A stretch of DNA of 15,916 nucleotides, taken from NCBI GenBank assembly GCA_030706285.1, contig JAUZOU010000029.1, forward strand, positions 1-15,916, written 5' to 3'. Under the pieces are notes generated by a model that saw nothing but the letters and a program-made list of their open reading frames with translations, had not been told where the DNA came from and searched no databases. How positions within the stretch are numbered: the first letter of the stretch is position 1; every line of letters starts with the position of its first letter. The translations under genes were made by a program, and so were the position numbers. Below, in pieces: positions 8,316-13,946 of this stretch. Source of the DNA: Bacteroidota bacterium. GTDB taxonomy: Bacteria > Bacteroidota > Bacteroidia > Bacteroidales > UBA1402.

Positions 8316-9614
8316 ATGAAGCTAAGGAATGTCTTTTCAAAGGAAGATTGCCTGAAGGTTGTTCTGACGCTGACAGGCTGTCTTATGATTGGTTTAGCTG
8401 GGACGGTTGTTGCTCAACAGGCTAATGCCGATTCGGTGTTGACGCTTCTATGCAAGGGCGTTGTAGTTGATGCAGAAAGTGGTTCACCGTTATCATATGC
8501 CTCGGTGTTGGTGACTGGCACGAATAGGGCAACAGTTACCAACGCAGAAGGCGAATTTTCGTTGAGGATGCCTGCTTCGTATAGCCATACAAAGCTGATG
8601 GTTTCATATATGGGTTACCAGAATGCCTATGTCACGGTAGGCGACTTCCTGAATGGCAAGAACCGCTTGAGACTGAAAATGATTGCCGTTCCGTTGCCGG
8701 AGGTAAACGTTGTATTTAAGAATGCCGAGACGCTGATCCAGGCGATGCTGAATAAGCGAAAAGAAAATTATGTGGAAGAGCCAACGCTGATGACGGCTTT
8801 TTACCGGGAGACCATCCGGAAACGCAGGACATATGTCGGACTGCTCGAATCGGTAGTGGATGTCTATAAGTTTCCTTATTCGTCGGAACGAAATGACATG
8901 GCTTCTTTGTTTAAGGTGCGAAAGAGTACGGATTACTCAAAACTGGATACAATTGTGTTCAAGTTGATGGGCGGGCCGTATAATACGTTGTTTTCGGATG
9001 TGATGAAGGCGCCTGAAAATTTGTTGACAGATAACGTGTTTGAAAATTATACGTTTAGTTTCGATCGGTCTACCATGTTGGATGACAGGCAGGTGTATGT
9101 GCTCAATTTTAAGCAGCGGCCTCATTTGACGGAACCTCTGTATTATGGAAAGTTATTCATTGATGCGCAGACGCTGGCACTGGTGAGTGCCGTTTACGAT
9201 TTGAACCTTGAACGGAGAGAGTTGTCTAACAATCTATTTATCCGGAAAAGACCTTTGAATGCTAAAGTCAATGTTATGAAAGCCAGGTATACGGTGAATT
9301 ACCTGAACAGAGGCAGTGAATGGTATCTGGGATATAGCCGGGTAGAACTGGATGTTTCGGTGAACTGGAAACGGCGGTTATTCAATACAAACTACGAATC
9401 GGTTATGGAAATGGCCGTTACGGATTGGACCAGAAATTTCCGTCAAGATGAATTCAATGCCAAGAACAGACTGAAACCGAATGTCATCGTATCGGATGAA
9501 GTAGATGGTTTTACCGATGGTGATTTCTGGGGGCAGTCCAATGTCATTGAACCTGATAAATCGATCGAAGTCGCGATTTCTAAGATCAGAAAGCATCTGA
9601 AGAATCGGAAATGA
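8316..9614 (+). CDS. Exported protein with carboxypeptidase-regulatory-like domain
   Basis: This 432-aa protein has an N-terminal hydrophobic segment after a charged start, with likely signal peptidase I cleavage at VVA/QQ near residue 33. Residues about 43-122 form a carboxypeptidase-regulatory-like beta-sandwich (GVVVDAESGSPLSYASV, TNAEGEFSL, VSYMGYQ), the same domain that caps SusC-type transporters and many Bacteroidota envelope proteins. No TonB-dependent barrel follows. The remaining 300 residues are beta-rich with segments such as MTAFYRETIRKR and YYGKLFIDAQTLALVSAVYD, which recall LolA-like periplasmic folds; this is a resemblance, not an identification. There is no C-terminal T9SS signal, so it probably stays in the periplasm or at the outer membrane. 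It lies 85 bases after the pectinesterase gene with no terminator seen between, so it could be co-transcribed. Specific function is unknown. Confidence 0.85.
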   Translation: MKLRNVFSKEDCLKVVLTLTGCLMIGLAGTVVAQQANADSVLTLLCKGVVVDAESGSPLSYASVLVTGTNRATVTNAEGEFSLRMPASYSHTKLMVSYMGYQNAYVTVGDFLNGKNRLRLKMIAVPLPEVNVVFKNAETLIQAMLNKRKENYVEEPTLMTAFYRETIRKRRTYVGLLESVVDVYKFPYSSERNDMASLFKVRKSTDYSKLDTIVFKLMGGPYNTLFSDVMKAPENLLTDNVFENYTFSFDRSTMLDDRQVYVLNFKQRPHLTEPLYYGKLFIDAQTLALVSAVYDLNLERRELSNNLFIRKRPLNAKVNVMKARYTVNYLNRGSEWYLGYSRVELDVSVNWKRRLFNTNYESVMEMAVTDWTRNFRQDEFNAKNRLKPNVIVSDEVDGFTDGDFWGQSNVIEPDKSIEVAISKIRKHLKNRK

Positions 9615-9660
9615 TGGTCGATTTTTGTGAGCACAATCCTTGCTGTTTACGAATGGGTTA

Positions 9661-9709
9661 GCGTGCTACTTGGAGTAGAAGGTGCCTCGCAGTAAGCACG
9701 CGAGGTGCT
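9661..9709 (+). other. Mutually exclusive hairpins in 3' untranslated region
   Basis: GGTGCCTCGC (9681-9690) can pair with GCGAGGTGCT (9700-9709), including G-U pairs, around a 9-base loop. The same loop and arm (AGTAAGCACGC, 9691-9701) is also complementary, with one bulge, to GCGTGCTACT (9661-9670). Both stems cannot form together. This begins 47 bases after the 432-aa gene stop. It may be a processed 3' UTR structure or a small RNA; no promoter was recognised. Confidence 0.45.
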
Positions 9710-9781
9710 TCAGTGATCAAAATTGTTTGTTTCTGAACAGCTGCAGAACTATTTTGGTCGTATTGTTGTCTGAAAATTAAC

Positions 9782-9820
9782 AAAAACCGGTCGACGTTGA
9801 ACAATGTCGACCGGTTTTTT
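9782..9820. terminator. Bidirectional rho-independent terminator
   Basis: AAAAACCGGTCGAC (9782-9795) pairs perfectly with GTCGACCGGTTTTT (9806-9819), with A and T runs on either side, so it can stop transcription from both directions. It is probably the main terminator for the plus-strand genes. Confidence 0.9.
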
Positions 9821-9930
9821 GTTAACATTTCGTATAGAGGTTTTATAGTTTCTTATTAGGTATTTGTTTTTTTGGTGAGAAAGGGGGGCGTTTGCCGTGA
9901 CGGCTAGCGTCCCTCGTTAAGGTTAAAACA

Positions 9931-9972
9931 AAAAAACAGGGATCGGTCGGCGGACGGATTCCTGTTTTTTTT
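9931..9972. terminator. Second bidirectional rho-independent terminator
   Basis: AAAAAACAGGGATC (9931-9944) pairs with GATTCCTGTTTTTT (9957-9970) with a single G-T pair and a 12-base loop. A run on the left and T run on the right allow function on both strands; it is the nearer strong terminator for the minus-strand gene ending at 10069. Confidence 0.85.
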
Positions 9973-10068
9973 GGTGGGCGGATTGCTTAGGTTGTAGCTA
10001 ACCTTTTTTCATGCAAGCTCGCATAGAGAAAAATCAGCCAATCTGAGCATCACTTTATATTAGCACTC

Positions 10069-11502
10069 TTATTTCTTCAGCAGTTTGCCTATTGACAACA
10101 ACTGTTTGTTACTGTCGAGGACTTGCAACTGGTACATGCCAGTGCCGAGTCTGGATAGGTCAATCATTATTTGAGAGGCTGTCACCGGTCTTGTAAGGAC
10201 GGTTTGTCCCAACAGGTTGCTGATAACGATGGATGCCGCTTTTGTATTTTCCAGATTGATGGTCATGCTTTGGTCAACGGGATTTGGGTAGAACAGGACA
10301 GAAGAAGGAGCGGAAATCTCCTTGACTGAAAGCACTTCATTGGATTCGGCTATGGCCAGGTTGCTGAAATGAGCGACATTGGCGTAAATCTGGTTGGAAG
10401 CAGTATCAAGCACAATGTTGGTCAGGCCAAGTGTATCAAGTGTCAGACTGTCTTTGGCAAAGAATACGCTCAGTTTGTTGATGTCGATGTCCATATTTTT
10501 TATCAAACCCCTTTTGAACGGAACGGTTACATTCAGCGGTGTGTCAAAGTAATAGGGGGTCACGTGTTGGTTGTTGACGTATACCTCAAACGTGATACCG
10601 CTCAGAATTTTCCGCTTTCTTCCGAAACTGATGTTGGTGCCGGTGGAATCAACCTTGGCAAAGGTTGGCATCTTCACTTGCAAGGTAATGTCTTCATGCA
10701 ATGAACCTACCGGAAAGTAGATTTTAGCTCCGTTCAGGAAATTCAATGGCGTAGGAAGTCCGCCAAGGGTAAATTTACCACCTTCCTTAATGGTTTGTCC
10801 CGGTAGAATTTTTCCATTAGGCAGGACTCTGAGGATGTGGATGGTGTTTAATCCAGTTGTATCGGCCGGCAATGCTTTAATGGCGATGACGCGGGACATG
10901 ATTTTGCCGGAATTGCCTTTGGCAACAACAAATGAGATGCCGGTTCTTGCTACGGTCAATTTGCCGTCAGAGGAAATAGTGCCGATCAGATCGTGTCCCT
11001 TCAGAGACCAGGTAACTGGGGTGTCAGTCCATACAGAGTCCTTGAGGATTTGAGCCTTGTATTGGATCACACTGCCTGTTGTAACGATGGTGTCTTTTGG
11101 AAGAATCCTCATGATGGCCACTAAACAATCGGGGTTATCATGATCTGGTGCAATCGTGTCCTTACTGACAATGGTGTCGAGTACATTGATGCGGCACTGG
11201 TCCATCAGACCATTGTAGTTGGCAAGAATGTAGCCCCAACCTGGTTTTACAGCACTAAACGTTTTTCCCGTGAAGGTTCCGAGGTACTCTGGGCGGATTG
11301 TCAAACTAAAGTCAGGATGGGTAAAAACCGTATCTTGTGTCTTGGCTGTTGCATTGATCAATAAGGTGTCTCCTACATAAATAGTGGTGTCGTGTACTTG
11401 GAGCTTGAATACGACCTTGCTGCGTTGTGGTGGTTGCTGCGCAAATGAGCTTAGCACCATCAGACAGGCAGCCATGAGTAAAAGGGTAGATTTTTTCATC
11501 AT
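10069..11502 (-). CDS. T9SS-sorted exported protein with Ig-like domains
   Basis: Starting at the ATG at 11502, the protein has 477 residues and opens with MMKKSTLLLMAACLMVLSSFA, a clear signal peptide cleaved before QQ. The frame stays open ten codons upstream to 11532, but that would bury the signal peptide behind a polar extension, so 11502 (or the next ATG at 11499) is preferred. Two bacterial Ig-like (Big_2-type) domains are likely at about 28-108 and 125-218. A middle module (about 235-385) with IYFPVGSLHEDITLQVKMP resembles ZU5-type beta sandwiches. The last 77 residues form a type-A T9SS sorting domain: FYPNPVDQ, NLLGQTVLTR, GTGMYQLQV and a basic KLLKK end. It should be exported by Sec, moved across the outer membrane by T9SS and attached at the surface. 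No catalytic motif is visible; adhesion or a structural role is a guess. Confidence 0.88.
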   Translation of the reverse strand: MMKKSTLLLMAACLMVLSSFAQQPPQRSKVVFKLQVHDTTIYVGDTLLINATAKTQDTVFTHPDFSLTIRPEYLGTFTGKTFSAVKPGWGYILANYNGLMDQCRINVLDTIVSKDTIAPDHDNPDCLVAIMRILPKDTIVTTGSVIQYKAQILKDSVWTDTPVTWSLKGHDLIGTISSDGKLTVARTGISFVVAKGNSGKIMSRVIAIKALPADTTGLNTIHILRVLPNGKILPGQTIKEGGKFTLGGLPTPLNFLNGAKIYFPVGSLHEDITLQVKMPTFAKVDSTGTNISFGRKRKILSGITFEVYVNNQHVTPYYFDTPLNVTVPFKRGLIKNMDIDINKLSVFFAKDSLTLDTLGLTNIVLDTASNQIYANVAHFSNLAIAESNEVLSVKEISAPSSVLFYPNPVDQSMTINLENTKAASIVISNLLGQTVLTRPVTASQIMIDLSRLGTGMYQLQVLDSNKQLLSIGKLLKK

Positions 11503-11540
11503 ATGCCTACTTTGTTTATTTTGAAAGTTCAACTATCATC

Positions 11541-11574
11541 CTGACTTATAAATCAGTGCATTTGCTGACGTCAG
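11541..11574. promoter_or_regulatory. Two operator-like palindromes upstream of the T9SS gene
   Basis: CTGACTTATAAATCAG (11541-11556, one mismatched pair) and CTGACGTCAG (11565-11574, perfect) share outer half-sites CTGAC and TCAG. They lie about 40 to 70 bases upstream of the minus-strand start at 11502. No consensus -7 box was found on this strand; TACAATTTG (11611-11619 complement) has one extra spacer base. Confidence 0.4.
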
Positions 11575-11659
11575 TCATACTTATCGGTGTAAAAATAGAC
11601 AGAAAGAAAGCAAATTGTACCGGCATTAAGCATTTTTTACTTAATTTTTTGCGGTATTT

Positions 11660-11681
11660 TTTGTAAGGGAACCCTTACAAA
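11660..11681. promoter_or_regulatory. Perfect 22-bp palindrome
   Basis: TTTGTAAGGG (11660-11669), a two-base centre, then CCCTTACAAA (11672-11681). It lies 65 bases past the HxlR-gene stop and about 160 bases before the T9SS-gene start, both minus strand. The minus strand has an A run, not a T run, after it, so it is not a standard terminator of the HxlR gene. A regulator-binding site is the better guess. Confidence 0.5.
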
Positions 11682-11746
11682 TCAGATGGTTGATTGGTAT
11701 GGACTTTGTATCGTGACGGCTCTGGCGACTGTTTCCGTATACACCT

Positions 11747-12118
11747 TCAGTATTGCTTTGATGCTTTTTTACGATTATTCATGATAGCCTCCAGATTTTC
11801 ATTTGCCCACGCTATCAGTGTGTTGATGTGGGGCAACAGGGATTTCGCCCGGTCTGTCAGAGTGTATTCAACTTTTGGTGGTATTTCGGCGTAGACTTTT
11901 CTGTTTACCAAACCATCTTCTTCCAACGTGCGAAGAGTAACGGTCAGCATCTTTTGCGAGATATCAGGGATGCAACGCTGTAATTCTTTAAATCGAATCA
12001 CTTCATTTTCTTGCAAGGTGTACAATACAAGAATAGACCATTTGTCGCTTATGCGTGAAAGAATGTTCCTGATAGGACACTTCGGGTTAAACTCGTCTGC
12101 TAGTTTTATTTTGCTCAT
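11747..12118 (-). CDS. HxlR-family winged-helix transcriptional regulator
   Basis: The 123-aa protein matches the HxlR family in length and layout. It has the N-terminal CP motif (C14 in NPKCPIRNIL), the DKW segment at 25-27 and SILVLYTL. A winged helix-turn-helix follows, with recognition region ISQKMLTVTLRTLEEDGLV and wing KVYAEIPPKVEYTLT, then a C-terminal dimerisation helix. Family members bind DNA as dimers and often respond to reactive electrophiles or oxidants through the N-terminal Cys; C14 sits at the equivalent place and a second Cys is at 49. Sensing is therefore possible but unproven. The gene is divergent from the cupin gene, and both promoters contain a similar motif, so the cupin gene is the most likely target together with autoregulation. 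Its promoter has an exact -7 match, TACTTTTG, on the minus strand at 12158-12165, giving a leader of about 33 bases. Confidence 0.92.
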   Translation of the reverse strand: MSKIKLADEFNPKCPIRNILSRISDKWSILVLYTLQENEVIRFKELQRCIPDISQKMLTVTLRTLEEDGLVNRKVYAEIPPKVEYTLTDRAKSLLPHINTLIAWANENLEAIMNNRKKASKQY

Positions 12119-12157
12119 GATTCTTGCTTTTTTGCATTATAACGTCTATTTGCGCTA

Positions 12158-12174
12158 CAAAAGTAACTAATAGT
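12158..12174 (-). promoter_or_regulatory. HxlR-gene promoter with overlapping operator candidate
   Basis: Minus-strand TACTTTTG (12158-12165) matches the -7 consensus TAnnTTTG exactly. Directly upstream lies the near-palindrome ACTAATAGT (12166-12174). GTTACTTTTG (complement of 12158-12167) matches nine of ten bases of GTAACTTTTG in the cupin leader (12354-12363), so an autoregulatory HxlR site is plausible. Confidence 0.55.
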
Positions 12175-12327
12175 ATTAAATGCACCGAATAATAAGTCCG
12201 CCATTTATCGTCTGAAAAATAGTTTTCAACAAAAGTCATTTCATAAGTTGTTCGTTTACAGTAAAGGTTTCGTTTTTGTAACCAGCTCACTTATAGGTGT
12301 CTACTTGATTGGTGTTTATCTGTACCA

Positions 12328-12335
12328 TATCTTTG
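12328..12335 (+). promoter_or_regulatory. Cupin-gene promoter, -7 element
   Basis: TATCTTTG matches TAnnTTTG exactly. TTG triplets at 12305-12307 and 12309-12311 are 20 and 16 bases upstream and could act as the -33 element. Transcription would start near 12342. Confidence 0.6.
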
Positions 12336-12341
12336 CATTAT

Positions 12342-12362
12342 AAAAGTTGGCTGGTAACTTTT
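12342..12362. promoter_or_regulatory. Inverted repeat at the cupin transcription start
   Basis: AAAAGTT (12342-12348) and AACTTTT (12356-12362) are exact inverted copies around a 7-base centre. The repeat starts at the predicted first transcribed base. The right arm is part of GTAACTTTTG, which resembles the HxlR-gene promoter. GTAACCAGC at 12278-12286 is an eight-of-nine inverted match to GCTGGTAAC at 12350-12358 and may be a further site. Confidence 0.45.
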
Positions 12363-12394
12363 GGTAATTAATGTGCGAATCAATAATACAAAAA

Positions 12395-12844
12395 ATGAAA
12401 AAAGTAGAAAAAATTTCGGCAGCGGAAAATTATGCAGCTGCAACGATAGGCAATTTTGATCAGTTGAGTGAGCATCTATTTGTCATTGCTCCTGATGTCG
12501 AGGTACCGGGAAAGGTTTTTGTCGGTGAGCCCTTACAAAGTACTGGTGCAGAGGTCTCATTTACAGTTGTTCCTGCCGGAGCTGGTGGCGATTTCCTTCA
12601 CATCCACAAAACGAATGAAGAGCTTTACATTGTGTTAAAAGGTGAAGGCGAATTTCAGGTTGATGGAAATCATTTTCCTATTTCAGAAGGTAGTGTGGTC
12701 CGCGTTTCGCCTGATGGCAAGCGTGCATGGAAAAATACCGGAAACACACCATTAACGATGATTTGTATTCAAAGTAAGAGTGGTTCATTGCAAGGCCTTG
12801 GCATAACAGATGGCGTTGTCTTGGAAGACAAAACGGATTGGTAA
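12395..12844 (+). CDS. Small cupin-domain protein
   Basis: From ATG 12395 the protein has 149 residues. An in-frame ATG at 12371 would add MCESIIQK; the second start is favoured because MKKVEKIS follows an A-rich leader, but the first cannot be excluded. The middle is a single cupin barrel. Motif 1 is clear: HIHKTNEELYIVLKG supplies His, His and Glu ligands and the closing Gly. Motif 2 (PDGKRAWKNTG) has Ala-Trp where the canonical His should be, so only three of the four usual metal ligands are visible; several small cupins share this variant. No signal peptide is present, so it is cytoplasmic. The ligand or reaction is unknown. Divergence from the HxlR-type gene suggests induction by a stress or small-molecule signal. 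No terminator was recognised after it. Confidence 0.85.
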   Translation: MKKVEKISAAENYAAATIGNFDQLSEHLFVIAPDVEVPGKVFVGEPLQSTGAEVSFTVVPAGAGGDFLHIHKTNEELYIVLKGEGEFQVDGNHFPISEGSVVRVSPDGKRAWKNTGNTPLTMICIQSKSGSLQGLGITDGVVLEDKTDW

Positions 12845-12945
12845 TTCACATCGGACGCAGCATAACGCAGCAAGAGGCACACAAGGTATATTGGGTGTAT
12901 GGGCATTTGCTTGGTCAATAGATGAAAGGTATTTGAGAATCACTA

Positions 12946-13092
12946 CTGTCCGATAAAAACTTGAGAATTAGCCATCATGCAAAAGGGAGTCTCCCAAAAT
13001 ATATTGGAAAACTCCCCTGATATGGTAAATTTGTTGTACCACCAACATACAACCATATGGGCAAAAATAGTGAAATAAAGTTTGTCGGACAG
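12946..13092 (+). mobile_element. IS-end or MITE-like remnant
   Basis: CTGTCCGA (12946-12953) and TCGGACAG (13085-13092) are exact inverted copies about 147 bases end to end. Inside, an imperfect hairpin (12985-13016, arms GGGAGT/ACTCCC plus further pairing) is followed by ATG 13057 and MGKNSEIKFVGQ, which from memory resembles the N-terminus of IS4-type transposases in Bacteroidota. The hairpin before a transposase start is common in IS ends. No clean target-site duplication was found. Confidence 0.45.
12985..13016. repeat. Imperfect long hairpin inside the IS-like remnant
   Basis: GGGAGT (12985-12990) pairs with ACTCCC (13011-13016), and most bases between pair towards the centre ATAT with three mismatches. 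There is no T run after it, so a terminator is unlikely; it fits the hairpins seen between IS ends and transposase starts. Confidence 0.55.
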
Positions 13093-13326
13093 CTACTTAA
13101 TTAGCTCCTTGAAGAAAATTTAAAAGATGACTGATTTATTTAGCAGAAGATGGTTTCTTTGTTAAGAGAAAAGAAGTGAGGCTCTTGAAATTTGGTCACA
13201 CTGGACAGTGATGTTCCGGATGAATTAATCAAAGAGTTGATTTTACATTCGGTTGATCAAGTGATCCTGAAGTTGCCTAAAAAGAAGCAGGAAGAATACA
13301 AAAATATCGCTTCAGGCTCTAAATGA
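13057..13326 (+). pseudogene. Degenerate coding sequence, transposase-like start
   Basis: From ATG 13057 the frame reads MGKNSEIKFVGQLLN, then meets stops at 13102, 13132, 13141, 13177 and 13186. The same frame then stays open for 45 codons and reads protein-like sequence (VPDELIKELILHSVDQ, LPKKKQEEY) to TGA 13324. In another frame, 13131-13208 is open and charged (LAEDGFFVKRKEVRLLKF). This pattern fits one or two decayed genes with stops and a frameshift. The first 12 codons suggest an IS transposase; I do not recognise the rest. It may instead be two unrelated remnants. Confidence 0.35.
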
Positions 13327-13339
13327 GGAAACTGTCCAG
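13201..13339. repeat. 9-bp inverted repeat flanking the remnant tail
   Basis: CTGGACAGT (13201-13209) and ACTGTCCAG (13331-13339) are exact inverted copies enclosing the readable tail of the broken coding sequence. They share the CTGTCC core with the ends at 12946 and 13087, and could be a second set of element ends. Confidence 0.45.
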
Positions 13340-13419
13340 CCGCTAGTGTAAATGAGATAAATCCATTATTTTAAGTCTATACCACTATAAATCAATGCTT
13401 TTTTCTATATAATTGTTTT

Positions 13420-13869
13420 ATGGAAGATTTCAGAATCATACAACCCGCAGTAATGCTTAGACCTTACGTCAGGCATTACTGGTTGCTGAAAACGGTTGGC
13501 GATTCAGCTTCGTTGATCCGGCTTGCGGAGCATAACCAGAAGCGGGTAGAAACGGCCATCCGGCTGATCAATGCTGGTCAGACCGATATAGCCAGACTTG
13601 CCGATGCTGCCTGCTTGAGTACCAAACAGTTCAGCCGGGTGTTCTCTGAACATATCGGGGCCCACCCGAAAGAGTACTCGCGTACCATCCGCTTCCAACG
13701 GGCATTACACATGCTTGAAACGGATCAACAGCGATCGTTGTCCGCCCTTGCTTATGATTGCGGTTACTTCGACCAGTCGCACATGATTAAGGACTTCAAA
13801 GCCCTTTCAGGCTATACACCGGGCGAGTATCTTGCCGTTTGCCCGCCGCATTCCGATTATTTTGATTAA
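13420..13869 (+). CDS. AraC-family regulator with central deletion
   Basis: This 149-aa protein begins with MEDFRIIQP and PYVRHYWLLK, the usual opening of a sensory N-terminal domain in Bacteroidota AraC-type regulators of about 260 to 270 residues. At about residue 31 it passes directly into LIRLAEHNQKR, which normally lies just before the DNA-binding domain. The two helix-turn-helix units are intact (IARLADAACLSTKQFSRVF and LSALAYDCGYFDQSHMIKDF), followed by the typical GYTPGEYL end. About 110 to 120 residues of the effector domain therefore seem to be missing with the frame kept, by comparison with family length known to me. It may bind DNA without signal input, interfere with full-length paralogues, or be a decaying gene. 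ATG 13420 starts the conserved N-terminus, so the start is firm. It precedes the M28 peptidase gene by 77 bases, but that gene has its own promoter. Confidence 0.8.
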   Translation: MEDFRIIQPAVMLRPYVRHYWLLKTVGDSASLIRLAEHNQKRVETAIRLINAGQTDIARLADAACLSTKQFSRVFSEHIGAHPKEYSRTIRFQRALHMLETDQQRSLSALAYDCGYFDQSHMIKDFKALSGYTPGEYLAVCPPHSDYFD

Positions 13870-13913
13870 TCGTACTTGTCTCTTTTTTACAATTTTCCCT
13901 TTTTTTAAAGACC

Positions 13914-13921
13914 TACTTTTG
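13914..13921 (+). promoter_or_regulatory. Promoter of the M28 peptidase gene, -7 element
   Basis: TACTTTTG matches TAnnTTTG exactly and lies 25 bases before ATG 13947. No clear -33 TTTG is visible. The leader would be about 20 bases. Confidence 0.55.
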
Positions 13922-13946
13922 TCCACTTACCAATATAAAATTAACT

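Larger units (their letters stand above)
9615..10068. other. Convergent intergenic region, 454 bases
   Basis: No gene was found here. The region separates the convergent 432-aa and T9SS-protein genes. It holds a pair of alternative hairpins (9661-9709) and two strong bidirectional terminators (9782-9820, 9931-9972), listed separately. A weaker plus-strand hairpin, AGGTT/AACCT at 9989-10004 followed by T residues, may be a third terminator. Confidence 0.7.
12845..13419. other. Gap with degenerate mobile-element sequence
   Basis: This 575-base stretch has no intact gene. It contains an IS-end-like segment (12946-13092), a broken coding sequence (13057-13326) and an 8-bp direct repeat TTGAGAAT at 12933-12940 and 12961-12968. 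CTGTCC or its complement occurs four times (12946, 13087, 13203, 13332). TATAATTG at 13407-13414 only partly matches the -7 consensus and might serve the following AraC-type gene. Confidence 0.6.

Noticed and set aside
8316..8414. Possible lipoprotein signal (LTGC near residue 22) in the 432-aa protein
   Set aside because: The hydrophobic stretch continues well past the Cys and ends in a better signal peptidase I site before QQ, so a lipobox is less likely, though not excluded.
11660..11681. Terminator of the HxlR gene
   Set aside because: The perfect palindrome is followed by A residues rather than T residues on the minus strand and leaves almost no loop.
12087..12290. Minus-strand open frame in the HxlR/cupin gap
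   Set aside because: It overlaps the HxlR start and promoter elements, and its translation looks like random A/T-rich sequence.
12941..13097. Target-site duplication around the IS-like remnant
   Set aside because: CTACT occurs near both ends but overlaps the terminal repeat on the left, so it is not a clean duplication.
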